From Peribacillus frigoritolerans (lineage in GTDB: Bacteria > Bacillota > Bacilli > Bacillales > DSM-1321): 64,000 nt of DNA. Below, piece after piece: positions 29,407 through 39,612 of the stretch. Each line of letters starts with the position of its first letter. The first letter of the stretch is position 1. The DNA lies in assembly GCA_030562215.1 (NCBI GenBank), contig JAUPFL010000003.1, forward strand, positions 62,001 to 126,000. The letters run 5' to 3'. Under the pieces are notes generated by a model that was not told where the DNA came from, did not search any database, and saw only the letters and a list, made by a program, of their open reading frames with translations. The position numbers were made by a program, and so were the translations under genes.

Positions 29407-29816
29407 TCATTCCTTTATCGCATCTTCAAACGGAGCTGAATATAAACCCTTTGGCGCCAGCATATCCGTATCCGATTCACGAATTTCCCCATTGTGGGTA
29501 TATCGACCTGCTGGAAAAAATCAAACAAATCACTTTCCTTATGTATGATTAAGAAATAATCGAATAAATCATCCATAAGTTCCTGATGTTCATCTATTTT
29601 CATGATTTCGCCATATTCATCAATTTCAAAGTTTTCATTAATCGCATCTTGAAGCTCCTCATTATTTGAATACACGATATAAAAATCGACATCTCCGCAC
29701 TCCATGCAAAGCAAGAGTTTTTCTTCCAGTGCTTCTTCATAGGTTTTCAGCACGATTTCCTTTAGTATGGCATCAATCTTTCCAGTATTAATCAGTTTAA
29801 TTTCAGTCTGGAACAC
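29407..29816 (-). CDS. Hypothetical acidic protein, frameshifted as sequenced
   Basis: About 136 aa when rejoined; family not recognised. The GTG at 29816 is best placed, 4 nt after GGAGGGG. Features: FQTEIKLINTGKIDAILKEI, a CMECGD pair of cysteines, and a very acidic centre (ELQDAINENFEIDEYGEI). One base added to the G4 run near 29488 restores TMGEIRESDTDML and the ending LYSAPFEDAIKE, followed by a terminator. No signal or membrane segment. Neighbours give no clue to its role. Confidence 0.6.
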
Positions 29817-30079
29817 AAAACCCCTCCAATCAAATAAAGGCATTTAAAAAAACGCCTGTTTAACAAGCTCACTCTTTAATATTAAATGAAATTGTTGAAT
29901 ATCATTTTTAATAACACCTAAATGCAAGACCATAAGTTCATTAACCGCGGTGGGAATCTATCCCAAGATTTGGTAATCAAGGGCCATGCTTATAATTTGG
30001 CCGGATCGAGTTTATTAGATAGAAAACCTCCGATTCGTGTTTATAATAAGTTTGCCCACATAATTAGAATCATAATCTT

Positions 30080-30980
30080 CTATAATACGAAGAAAAAGAT
30101 GATTGGAAGCGTAACCAGGCTTAATGATGTACTAATGAACGTAGCACTTGAAACGAATTCAGGCTCCGTATTGAATTGGAGCGCATACATCGTAGTGTTG
30201 GCCGCCGTTGGCATGGCAGCTACGATGATCATGATATGCCTGACCATTTCACCCACTGGCAAGGCAAGTGATAACAGGAAGGCTATTGCTGGTGAAACGG
30301 CAAGTTTAAGAAGAAGCGAAACTGATAGCTTTCGATAGGCAATTTTTTCAGGGAGATGTTGGCCAGCTGCATTCCCAATGTAATCATGATTGTTGGGATC
30401 GCTGCGTTTGCAACAAGGTTAATAGCTTCCATAACCGAATTGCTTAAAGGTATGTTCACGAACTGAAATACTGTACCTGCTATAGCTCCATAAACAATTG
30501 GCATCCGGCATACCGCTTTAATTGCTGTTTGAACTCCGTTACCTTCCGGACTGCCCTTTGCTGCGAAGTATATGCCAATCGTGCACATCACTAACTGCTG
30601 TCCCACCATAAGGATGATTGCATAATCGAGTCCTGCGGCTCCGAATAACAGGAAAATGACGGGTGTTCCGTAATTCCCGTTATTCATGAAAGCCGATGCC
30701 AATATCATGCCGCTTGTTTCAGTGACTGTATAATTGCGAAAAAAGATATTATGTAGACTACCAGTATGAGAGATAGGCAAAGTACTATCGTGAATAAGAA
30801 CAGGTAAAAATAATTAATCGTAAATTCTGCGGAATAAAAAGTCCGGAATACAAGAAAAGGTGACATTAAATATAATGCCATCGTGGAAATCGATTTTGTA
30901 TCAAGTTTAAACTTTTTCTGACCGATGAACCCTAAAACAAATATACCGAATATCGGTAAAAGAACTCCCAAAAAACCCAT
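30080..30980 (-). CDS. Auxin efflux carrier (AEC) family transporter, frameshifted as sequenced
   Basis: About 300 aa when rejoined, with some ten membrane helices. The N-terminal half has LPIFGIFVLGFIGQKKFKLD, the middle has MNNGNYGTPVIFLLFG, and the end has VAAMPTAANTTMYALQF, matching YfdV/MdcF-type carriers of malonate or similar anions. Breaks: a T6 run near 30740 (restored ISFFRNYTVTETSG) and near 30328 (restored FFLKLAVSPAIAFLLSL). ATG 30980 is preceded by AAGGTGAT; the ATG five codons upstream is poorer. Substrate unknown. Confidence 0.82.
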
Positions 30981-31162
30981 GCATATCACCTTCATAATTT
31001 TAATGATTTTCTTCTAACAATATCAGTTTTATAATTATTTGTAAAAATTCTTTTAAACCACTTTAAAGTGCACGTCATATATTCTAACATAAAATGATTT
31101 TTCTTTATTTTCAGAAAACAATATTCCATTTCTGATTGCATATGGTATATTGTTTATTATAT

Positions 31163-31180
31163 TTACGTTAAAAAACGTAA
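31163..31180 (+). promoter_or_regulatory. Palindrome upstream of the guaD-ade operon
   Basis: TTACGTT-AAAA-AACGTAA is a perfect inverted repeat 46 bp before the guaD start, directly after an AT-rich promoter-like region. It is a good operator candidate. It does not match the PurR box as I know it, and there is no purine riboswitch. Confidence 0.45.
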
Positions 31181-31225
31181 CATTAACACTTTTGGGGTTA
31201 TTACTATATGAAGGGGTGTTTTTTA

Positions 31226-31693
31226 GTGGATGTAAAATTCATGGAGATGGCTGTTCGGCTTGCATATGAAAATGTACTGGCGAAGAACGGAGGACCTTTT
31301 GGTGCTATAATCGTAAAAGATGGCAAAGTCGTAGGCAGAGGATGTAATAATGTAACAACGGCCAACGATCCTACAGCGCACGCCGAAGTACAGGCGATTC
31401 GTGATGCATGCAGGAATCTCGACAGCTTCCAGCTTACAGATTGTGAAATATACACTAGCTGCGAACCATGCCCCATGTGCATCGGTGCTATTTATTGGGC
31501 ACGTCCAAAAGCCATTTATTACGCATGCACTAAAGAAGACGCTGCACTTATTGGCTTTGATGATCACTTTATATACCAAGAACTTGCCCTGCCAATGGAA
31601 AATCGCACAATTAAAATGAAACAATTGTCTTTTAATGACCACGATTTACCCTTCCGAACATGGGAAACCAATACTGAAAAAGTGAAATATTAA
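31226..31693 (+). CDS. guaD: Guanine deaminase
   Basis: 155 aa from GTG 31226, which is preceded by AAGGGGTG and matches the usual N-terminus; ATG 31208 overlaps that ribosome site. Cytidine/deoxycytidylate deaminase fold with zinc ligands in THAEVQAIRDAC (His, catalytic Glu) and CEPCPMCIGAIYWARPKAIY (two Cys). It converts guanine to xanthine and ammonia. FDDHFIYQEL near the C-terminus is typical of Bacillus GuaD. It sits 31 bp before ade, so the two purine-base deaminases form an operon. Confidence 0.92.
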   Translation: MDVKFMEMAVRLAYENVLAKNGGPFGAIIVKDGKVVGRGCNNVTTANDPTAHAEVQAIRDACRNLDSFQLTDCEIYTSCEPCPMCIGAIYWARPKAIYYACTKEDAALIGFDDHFIYQELALPMENRTIKMKQLSFNDHDLPFRTWETNTEKVKY

Positions 31694-31724
31694 CCGGTTA
31701 TATATTGCCAAAGGGGTTATGAAT

Positions 31725-33478
31725 ATGAAAAAAACTTGCTTAAAAGGAGAATTGACGTTGCAACAGGAAGAACACCTGCGGATTGCGTCATTAAGAACGG
31801 GCAAATCATAGATGTTTTCAATGGTGATGTCTATACAGGCGACATTGCGATCGCCGATGGTTACTTTGCTGGAATTGGGCGTTATGAAGGTATTTCGGAA
31901 ATCGATGCTGCAGGAAGATTCGTATCCCCTTCCTTCATTGATGGCCATGTTCATATAGAATCATCGATGGTCAGGCCTTATGAACTCGCAAAAATCCTAC
32001 TTTTACATGGTGTGACCTGCGTCGTTGCAGATCCTCATGAAATTGCCAATGTTTCTGGTAAAAGGGCATGGAATATATGATCGAACAATCCGATCAACTT
32101 CCTTTTGACTTTTACTTCATGATGCCCTCTTGTGTGCCTGCTACGGAGTTTGAACATTCTGGTGCGGTCTTAAGAAGTGAAGATTTAATTTCCTTTTATC
32201 AAAACCCGAGAGTGCTTGGTTTAGCCGAAGTAATGAATTTCCCAGCCGTTTCACATACAGATGAGGATACGCTGCAAAAAATATACGATGCAAACAGACT
32301 TGGCAAAAGCATCGATGGCCATGCAGCTGGATTATCCGAACAACAGCTCGATGTTTATCTGAGTGCAGGCATTAAAACGGATCATGAATGCACTACAGCG
32401 GAAGAGGCAAAAGTAAGACTGCGTAAAGGAATGTATCTTATGATCAGGGAAGGCACCGTCGCCAAAGACTTAATTAACCTGATTCCAGTTATTAATGAGC
32501 AGAATTTCCGCCGTTGTTTATTCGTCACCGATGACCGGCACCTTGACGATATTGTATCTGAGGGGAGTATCGATAACAACGTTAGACTTTCCATAAAGAC
32601 TGGTGTCCGCCAATTACCGCCATTCAAATGGCGACCATTAATGCAGCAGAATGCTTTGGTTTAAAGGAACAAGGTGCAATTGCACCTGGATACAAGGCAG
32701 ACTTCCTTCTATTGGATGATCTTGATTCAGTCATCATCCACTCGGTCTTTAAAGATGGAAACCTTATGGTTCAAAATAATCGTTTGCTTAACTTTCCAGC
32801 TGATGAGAAAGAGGTTATTGATGACGGGTTGAAGCGCTCTGTTCATTTTCATGAAATAACCGAGGAAGATTTCGCGATACCTTTAAAAACTGAGTTCGCT
32901 AATATTATTGAGATAACTCCAAACAGCTTGATTACAAAGCATTCGATTGAATCGGTCACACTTAATCATAATGGTCTATTTCAGTTCTCCGAACATGTTG
33001 ATCATCTAAAACTTGCTGTTATTGAACGGCATCATATGACCAAACGAATGGGTCTGGGAATCGTCAAAGGGCTCGGTTTGAAATCAGGTGCAATTGCCAC
33101 GACAGTAGCCCATGATTCACATAATTTGATCATTGCCGGTACGAATGATCAGGATATGCTGCTGGCAGCTAAGGAAATCAAAAAATGCAGGGTGGATTGA
33201 CTGTAATCCAAAATGGGGAAATACTCGCTTCCCTTCCGCTTCCAATAGCTGGATTGATGAGTGAGCGTAATTATATGGATGTGGTTCATTCATTGAAAAA
33301 AATCGATGAAGCCCTATTGAAACTCGGTGCTAACAGTCATTTCAACCCTTTTCTTACACTTGCATTCTTGGCGTTACCTGTCATCCCTGAAATCAAACTG
33401 ACGGATCAGGGTTTATTTTCCGTTTCTGAGTTTAGGCATATTTCCATCGAAGCCTCAAAGCCAGTCGATTTAATTTGA
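31725..33478 (+). CDS. ade: Adenine deaminase, frameshifted as sequenced
   Basis: About 585 aa when rejoined. An amidohydrolase that converts adenine to hypoxanthine and ammonia. Metal-site motifs are SFIDGHVHIESSM, DPHEIANV, DGHAAGLS and TDDRHLDD. The C-terminal domain has MTKRMGLGIVKGLGLKSGA and AGTNDQDMLLAAKEI. Breaks: an A7 run after the ATG (restored MKKNLLKRRIDVATG), an A4 run near 32058 (GKKGMEYMIEQ), a C pair near 32611 (GVRPITAIQMATINA) and an A6 run near 33184 (IKKMQGGLTVIQNG). The ribosome site is AAGGGG. Confidence 0.9.
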
Positions 33479-33497
33479 ACCCTAGTCGGGTTTTTTT
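33478..33497 (+). terminator. Terminator of the guaD-ade operon
   Basis: A short AACCC / GGGTT stem overlapping the ade stop is followed by T7. Confidence 0.65.
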
Positions 33498-33621
33498 CTT
33501 ATCACCCCAAAAATTTCTAAAAGAAAAAGGTTCCAACTCAACATAAACCGGGAAAAGGATATATGGATTTCATCTATGTTAAAATAAAAATAAACACAAA
33601 TCTTTCTTGGAGGAGATAAAT

Positions 33622-34680
33622 ATGGCAAAACATGATCAACAGAACATTATTGGATACATAGGCACTTACACAAAAGGAAACAGCGAAGGTATTTACCGAT
33701 TTACTTTAGATACAGCAGAAGGAAAACTCAGCACACCGGTTCTTGCAGCAGAATTGACCGATCCGACTTATGTCGCCATCAGCCAGGACAAAAAGAATCT
33801 TTACGCCATTTTAAAAGAAGCGGGCAGCGGCGGAGTTTCAGCCTATTCAATTAATGAAGATTCAGGTGAGCTTACCTTCTTGGGCAAACAACTGACACCA
33901 AATGGCTCTTCCTGCCATATAAGTGTCGACAGCAAGAAGCAGGTCTTGATCACTTCCAGTTATGGAGAAGGCGTGATTGAATCATACCCGCTTCATGACG
34001 ATGCGACCCCTTTGCCTGTATCATCCACTGTTCAACATGAAGGTCAAGGACCGAATGTTGAACGTCAGGAAAAAGCACACACTCACTTCGCTGGTTTCAC
34101 GCCGGATGAAAGGTTCATTGCTGTAGTCGACCTGGGAATAGATAAAGTAATTACATATAAAATACATAATGGGGTTTTGAAAGAAGTAAACAGCTTATCT
34201 GTTGCTCCCGGCAGCGGACCACGGCATTTGACCTTTCACCCAAACGGAAAATATGCGTATGTCATGGCAGAACTTGTACCAGAAGTCATTGTTTTGAGCT
34301 TCGATAGTCAAACCGGAAGTTTTTCTGAATTACAAACGGTACGGACCGTCCCGGAAGATTTCAAGGAAAATAACCAAGGAAGCGCCATTCATATTTCTGA
34401 TGACGGGCAATTCATATATGCCGCAAACCGAGGACATGATAGTATTGCCGTTTACCAAATCAATCAAGAAACAGGCAAACTGGCATTCGTGGAACTGGTT
34501 TCAACCGAAGGACATTGGCCACGTGATTTTTCATTGGACCCTAGCGGAAAATTCCTGATCGCTTCTAATGAACAATCAGGAAACTTGACACTATATGCCC
34601 GGAATGAACATGACGGAAAATTAACATTATTGCAAAAAGATGTTCAAGTTCCCTTCCCTGTTTGCGTAAAATTCTTATAA
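33622..34680 (+). CDS. Lactonase family protein (6-phosphogluconolactonase-like beta-propeller)
   Basis: 352 aa, intact, from ATG 33622 after GGAGGAGA. A seven-bladed propeller of the Pgl type: IGYIGTYTKGNSEGIYRFT, GEGVIESYPL, GPRHLTFHPNGKYAYVMAEL and the last blade GHWPRDFSLDPSGKFLI. Pgl hydrolyses 6-phosphogluconolactone in the pentose phosphate pathway. Close homologues are often annotated only as lactonase, so the substrate is probable but not certain. It has its own promoter region and terminator. Confidence 0.85.
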   Translation: MAKHDQQNIIGYIGTYTKGNSEGIYRFTLDTAEGKLSTPVLAAELTDPTYVAISQDKKNLYAILKEAGSGGVSAYSINEDSGELTFLGKQLTPNGSSCHISVDSKKQVLITSSYGEGVIESYPLHDDATPLPVSSTVQHEGQGPNVERQEKAHTHFAGFTPDERFIAVVDLGIDKVITYKIHNGVLKEVNSLSVAPGSGPRHLTFHPNGKYAYVMAELVPEVIVLSFDSQTGSFSELQTVRTVPEDFKENNQGSAIHISDDGQFIYAANRGHDSIAVYQINQETGKLAFVELVSTEGHWPRDFSLDPSGKFLIASNEQSGNLTLYARNEHDGKLTLLQKDVQVPFPVCVKFL

Positions 34681-34693
34681 TCCATAATAAAAA

Positions 34694-34731
34694 AGGATTG
34701 AAGCTTGTACTACAGCTTCAATCCTCTTTTT
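34694..34731. terminator. Bidirectional terminator
   Basis: AGGATTGAAGCT / AGCTTCAATCCT, flanked by A and T tracts, lies between the convergent lactonase and endonuclease genes. Confidence 0.8.
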
Positions 34732-34742
34732 TATATCCTTCT

Positions 34743-35540
34743 TTAATTCCATTTCTCCGCCATTTCGGGAAAATCTATATATGGGTTACGATTACCCTGC
34801 ATTTCATGTATAGCGAGGTTTCTATGTTTTTCATATGTGCTGACGGGAAAAAGCCTATGCCATTCCAAAAGGAGTGCCAGGTCGATTTTGCCGCTATCGA
34901 TGATTCCCTCATATCTGAGTAAAAAATACAAAGTTGCCCTCGCCACGATTCCTTTTCCGTATTCAGGCTCGAATTTACCTTCTTCTGATTTCCCGCAACC
35001 CACTTTTATATCGGCAGCCGATCTTTCAGGGATATACTCCTCAAAATCATGGTATGGATAGTTACTCCGGCTGCTATTACACGTTGGTTCACAGGCGAAC
35101 AAATGATGCAAATCCCCCCTCATCGGTTCTTTTTTATCGAACCATGATTGAGGCACAACATGTTCACAATTAAGGAGAATGTTCTCCGAATTTGTTGATT
35201 CAATACCTCTTGACAATACATCCAGTATACGGATATCTTCCTCAATCACTTGTACTGGATCCATCCCTTTACCGGAATACAGACTTTTCAGATGGCCATT
35301 TTCCTGTAAGTCCACCCATGGGTAAACATGACGATGCGGTGAGTAGTTCAGCTGGTTTTTATGGGTTGCCACAAGTAGGTCCTTCATTCCTTCCCGGTCC
35401 AAGGAACCATCTTTGTAGTATGCTAGCTTAAGTTCCTGATCTTTGGTTTCATCATAGTATTCGCGGTTTTCATTGAAGTTGACCAGTGCAGCCATTGCCA
35501 TTTCCCGTTCTTTTTCAAGTACTTCAAAACTATACTTCAT
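34743..35540 (-). CDS. Endonuclease I family nuclease (EndA/YurI-like)
   Basis: 265 aa from ATG 35540, following GGGGGATGAG. The beta-beta-alpha-metal nuclease motif is NCEHVVPQSWFDKKEPMRGD, with DLHHLFACEPTCNSSRSN after it. The family cuts DNA and RNA and is usually exported. No signal peptide is visible at this N-terminus (MKYSFEVLEKEREM), so it is either cytoplasmic or released by another route. It is the second of two genes on this strand, after the Nudix gene. Confidence 0.83.
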   Translation of the reverse strand: MKYSFEVLEKEREMAMAALVNFNENREYYDETKDQELKLAYYKDGSLDREGMKDLLVATHKNQLNYSPHRHVYPWVDLQENGHLKSLYSGKGMDPVQVIEEDIRILDVLSRGIESTNSENILLNCEHVVPQSWFDKKEPMRGDLHHLFACEPTCNSSRSNYPYHDFEEYIPERSAADIKVGCGKSEEGKFEPEYGKGIVARATLYFLLRYEGIIDSGKIDLALLLEWHRLFPVSTYEKHRNLAIHEMQGNRNPYIDFPEMAEKWN

Positions 35541-35632
35541 CCACTCATCCCCCGTTTCTATTAAAAACCTAACTTTTACCATAATAAAAGCTTAATAGAA
35601 ATAGACCGAAAAAAAAGGTGCTTTAGAAGGGT

Positions 35633-36246
35633 CTAACGAAGAATTTCAATAAAATGGGTAAGGATTTTTGCCGTCATTCCCCAGATTACCCTGCCATTAT
35701 ATAAGTAAAAATATTCTTCCATCTGTTTCGGCTGCCATTTATAGTTCTCCCCGCCAACGACTAAATCATGGGGAAGTTTTCATGCGGTTCCACTTTATAT
35801 TCGACATGGTAAATTTCTGGCGGTTTTTCCATGAAAAAGGATAGCGGGACCGTAAAAATGGTTTCTACCTCGGCTGGATTAGGTACTATCCGTTGATGGT
35901 TACGAACAAATCCTGCATAAGGATAGACGATCATCCCAAATGGAGATACCAAATAATCGATTGGAAAGACATTATCGATATCTTCTTTCCGCAAATTAAG
36001 TTCCTCATATGTTTCCCTTAGGGCAGCCGCCTGTTCATCATGATCCAGCTTGTCTATTTTCCCGCCCGGAAAACATATATCCCCCGGCTGCCTCCTCAGT
36101 TTGTGTGAACGCTCTTCGAAAAGAACATGAATTCCATCTTCTTTCTCTATAAGCGGTACCAATACAGCATACTTTGAAAAATTCCCACTCCCTAAAATTT
36201 CAGGGATATGTAATGTTAGTTTTTTTGTTATATCTTCATTATTCAT
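35633..36246 (-). CDS. Nudix hydrolase, CoA pyrophosphatase type, frameshifted as sequenced
   Basis: About 204 aa when rejoined. The Nudix region reads PGDICFPGGKIDKLDHDEQA, then ALRETYEELNL. The preceding HKLRRQPGDICFPGG is the UPF0035 signature of enzymes that cleave coenzyme A to phosphopantetheine and 3',5'-ADP. The break is a C4 run of the coding strand near 35778; restoring it gives HENFPHDLVVGGENY and the ending TAKILTHFIEILR. ATG 36246 follows GAGGTGAGG. Substrate specificity is inferred from the signature. Confidence 0.83.
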
Positions 36247-36406
36247 GTCCCTCACCTCTTCTGCCGGTTAATAATGATTTTCTACCACTCCTTATCATTC
36301 CATTTTCGAACATCTGCTATAACTAAGCAAGGAAAACGATTTCAAAACGTTGCCTTTAATTCATACTAGATTCCTTTAACGCTTATTCTTCCTTGATCAT
36401 AGAAAA

Positions 36407-36434
36407 AGCACCGTTCAAAGTTCTGAACGGTGCT
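36407..36434 (-). terminator. Terminator of the mmsA-aminotransferase operon
   Basis: AGCACCGTTCA / TGAACGGTGCT with a 6-nt loop and a T run on the minus strand lies about 90 bp past the aminotransferase stop. Confidence 0.75.
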
Positions 36435-36524
36435 AAAACTGAACGCAGCTGTCTCATTTAAAAAGCAGTGTATCAACTGGTACATAATGAATTTGATTGA
36501 ATATTCAGGTTTTAATCCTTATTT

Positions 36525-37865
36525 TCATAGTTCTGCTAGCGTTCGCTTTACCGTCGTTATGATGAATGAAAAATCCTCTTCCGTTATACTAAGTGGGGGA
36601 GCAAGAGTCAGGACATTATTGAAACCAGCTACTGTATCGCCATTTTTACCTATGATCAGCCCCTTTTCTTTGCATGATGCAATCACTTTATTGATTTTAG
36701 AAATTTCGATCGGTTGTTTTGTCAGTTTATCTTCCACTAGTTCAATGCCTACCAACAAACCTTTCCCACGTATATCCCCAACATTGGGATGAGATTTGAT
36801 TTCTTCAAACTCTTGCAGAAAGCGTAGCCCTAACTCCTTGGACCGTTCTATTAGTTTTTCATTTTCATATATTTCAATATTCTTCAAAGCGACGGCACAG
36901 GCAGCCGGATTGCCGCCAAATGTATTTACATGCCGAAAGCGGTCATAAACGTCTGAGCCAATATACGCTTCATAAATTTCACGTTTGACGGCTGTAGCGG
37001 ATAATGGCAAATAAGCGCTCGTGATTCCTTTAGCCATTGTTACGATGTCTGGTTTTACATCATAGTTCATAAATCCGAATTTCTTACCAGTACGGCCAAA
37101 CCCGCAAATGACCTCATCCGAAATGAGAAGGACACCATTTTTCTCACAAATTTCTTTGACACGTTTCATATATCCATCGGGCGGCATCAAAATTCCGCCG
37201 CCAGTGATGATTGGTTCCATGATGACCGCAGCCACCGTTTCGCTCAGCTCCCAAGTAATGGTACGTTCAATTTCCGCCGCACTTTTTTCACCGCTTTCAT
37301 CCTCTGGATTTCGGTAAGAATCTGGCGGTGATACATGAAGAAATCCTGGGGCGAGAGGTTCATATTTATACTTTCGCTGCGCCTGCCCGGTTGCCGATAG
37401 GGCTCCCATTGAATTTCCATGATAGCCGCGATAACGGGAAATGAATTTATAACGTCCATGTTCACCTTTTTGCTGATGATACTGCCGTGCAATTTTAAAT
37501 GCCGTCTCATTCGCTTCTGAACCGCTGTTCGAGAAGAAAATCACATAATCCCCACCAAGCCACTCATTTAATTTCTCTGCTAGCTTAATAGCCGGGATGT
37601 GGCTATTCGTTAATGGGGCAAAAGGAAGTTCCTTCAACTGCTCGTAAGCTGCTTCAGCCAGTTCCGTGCGGCCATAACCAACGTTGACACACCATAAACC
37701 TGACATCCCATCAAGGAAACGATTCCCATCAACATCCGTAATCCATGCTCCTTGCCCGTTTTTAATCACCATTGCCCCAGGGGTGGGTTCAGCCCCTTTC
37801 ATATGATGCCACACATATTTACCATCCATCGCTTTAAGATCCTGACCCTGTTTTTCAACCTGCAT
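36525..37865 (-). CDS. Class III aminotransferase (beta-alanine/omega-amino acid:pyruvate type)
   Basis: 446 aa, intact. Class III PLP aminotransferase: FFSNSGSEANETAFKIARQY, ISRYRGYHGNSMGALSATG, LISDEVICGFGRTGK, and the PLP lysine in DIVTMAKGITSAYLPLS. It lies 71 bp downstream of the semialdehyde dehydrogenase gene on the same strand, and the two share a terminator. An aminotransferase that makes malonate semialdehyde from beta-alanine would feed that dehydrogenase. Beta-alanine is therefore the best guess; taurine or other omega-amines remain possible. Confidence 0.82.
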   Translation of the reverse strand: MQVEKQGQDLKAMDGKYVWHHMKGAEPTPGAMVIKNGQGAWITDVDGNRFLDGMSGLWCVNVGYGRTELAEAAYEQLKELPFAPLTNSHIPAIKLAEKLNEWLGGDYVIFFSNSGSEANETAFKIARQYHQQKGEHGRYKFISRYRGYHGNSMGALSATGQAQRKYKYEPLAPGFLHVSPPDSYRNPEDESGEKSAAEIERTITWELSETVAAVIMEPIITGGGILMPPDGYMKRVKEICEKNGVLLISDEVICGFGRTGKKFGFMNYDVKPDIVTMAKGITSAYLPLSATAVKREIYEAYIGSDVYDRFRHVNTFGGNPAACAVALKNIEIYENEKLIERSKELGLRFLQEFEEIKSHPNVGDIRGKGLLVGIELVEDKLTKQPIEISKINKVIASCKEKGLIIGKNGDTVAGFNNVLTLAPPLSITEEDFSFIITTVKRTLAEL

Positions 37866-37936
37866 AAGCTACACTCCTCCTAAATTGATGTATAAAGGAA
37901 GGCCGACCACAATTTGCGCCGACCCCCTTTTTCCTA

Positions 37937-39393
37937 TCAGTATCTTGCCGTTAACATTTTCTTTCTAGTGTAAAATTCCACGCCGTCTTTCCCATTGGCA
38001 TGAAGGTCTCCATAAAACGAACTCTTATATCCGGAAAATGGAAAGAATGCCATTGGCGCAGGTACCCCAAGGTTAATACCAAGCATCCCTGCATCAATTT
38101 CTTCGCGAAATTCCCGAATGGCTTTTGCACTATCCGTATAGAGGCAGGCACCATTGGCAAATTCGGATTGATTGGTCAATTCAATTGCTTCTTCAAGAGT
38201 ATTAACTCGTACTATGGATAAGACAGGAGCAAAAATTTCATCACTCCATATTTTCATGTTTGTTTTAACATGATCAAATAATGTCGGTCCAACGTAATAG
38301 CCTTTTTCCTGATCGCCTTCATTCCTGCCGTCACGAATGAGGACAGCTCCTTCTTTTTCCCCAATTTCAATATATTGTTCTGTTCTCTTTTATGAGTATC
38401 ACGGATTACTGGTCCCAGGAAAACGTCCTTATCCATTCCATTTCCAATCTTGATGTTATCCGCTGCAGCCTTTAATTTCTCAACGAGCGTATCTCCCACT
38501 TCACCTACAGCAACAACCACTGACGCAGCCATGCAGCGCTCGCCTGCAGATCCGAAAGCTGCATTCGTTATGTTCGTTACCGCATTATCCAAATCTGCAT
38601 CAGGCATGACGATCGAATGATTTTTCGCTCCCGATAAAGCCTGGACACGTTTTTTATTGGCAGCTGCCGTTTTGTATACATACTCTGCGACAGGCTGGGA
38701 TCCCACAAATGATACCGCTTTAATGTCTTCATGTTCCATAATCCCATTCACGACATCGTGGGCACCATGGACAATATTGACAACACCATCCGGAACACCA
38801 GCTTGTGTCAATAGTTCCACAAGACGGTTGGCTAACAGCGGTGTCCGTTCTGAAGGTTTTAATATAAACGTATTTCCACAAGCTATTGCCAGCGGGAACA
38901 TCCAACATGGCACCATCATCGGGAAATTGAACGGCGTGATCCCGGCAACGACACCCATTGGATAACGATACATGCCAGATTCAATGCCTGGGGAAATATC
39001 AGGAAGCTGGCTGCCCATCATCAAGGTAGGCGCACCTGCTGCGAACTCCACGCATTCAATCCCTCGCTGAACCTCACCGTATGCTTCTGTATAGCTTTTT
39101 CCGTTTTCGATAGTGACCAGCTTTGCAAGCTCATCCCAGTGTTCTATCAATAATTGCTGGTAACGGAATAAGTAGCGAGCTCTTTTTGGAACGGCGACCT
39201 TTTTCCATTCTTTATACGCCTTTTTAGCAACCTGCACCGCTTGGTTTACATCTTCCTTTGTTGAAAGGGGTACGATTGCCAACGCTTCTCCTGTTGCCGG
39301 ATTAGGCACTTGTTCATGTTTCGAAGTTGTGGAATCCACCCATTTGCCACCGATATAATTTTTCAACGTTTCTACATCATTGATAACTGTCAT
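37937..39393 (-). CDS. mmsA: CoA-acylating methylmalonate-semialdehyde dehydrogenase, frameshifted as sequenced
   Basis: About 485 aa when rejoined. An aldehyde dehydrogenase that turns (methyl)malonate semialdehyde plus CoA into propionyl- or acetyl-CoA, NADH and CO2. [20 protein letters not shown] and the catalytic cysteine in [13 protein letters not shown] are typical, and the C-terminus has [20 protein letters not shown]. The break is near 38388 (A4 run); restoring it gives [21 protein letters not shown] 39393 follows GGAGGG. It resembles IolA/MmsA, but no inositol or valine genes are here; its partner is the downstream aminotransferase. Confidence 0.87.
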
Positions 39394-39612
39394 TTAATAA
39401 ACCCTCCATTTCAACACGATTTCATAGTTTCATTATATTTTTCACATCGACTTTTTACATTAGACGTTTTGTATAGTTTTTGATTCAATATTTGCACATA
39501 TTGTTTGTTTTTGATTTTCCCATATTCATAATAATCTTGATCAGCAATTCAGGCTTTCACAACCGATGTATGCTTCCTTATTACTTTCCCTTTAAACAGC
39601 TGACTTCAGCCA

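Noticed and set aside
29922-30338. 138-codon plus-strand frame
   Set aside because: Its second half is antisense to the auxin efflux carrier gene, which is clearly real. The first half (GHAYNLAGSSLLDRKPPIR) has no family match.
30996-31225. Purine riboswitch upstream of guaD-ade
   Set aside because: The conserved three-way-junction sequences of the purine aptamer are absent.
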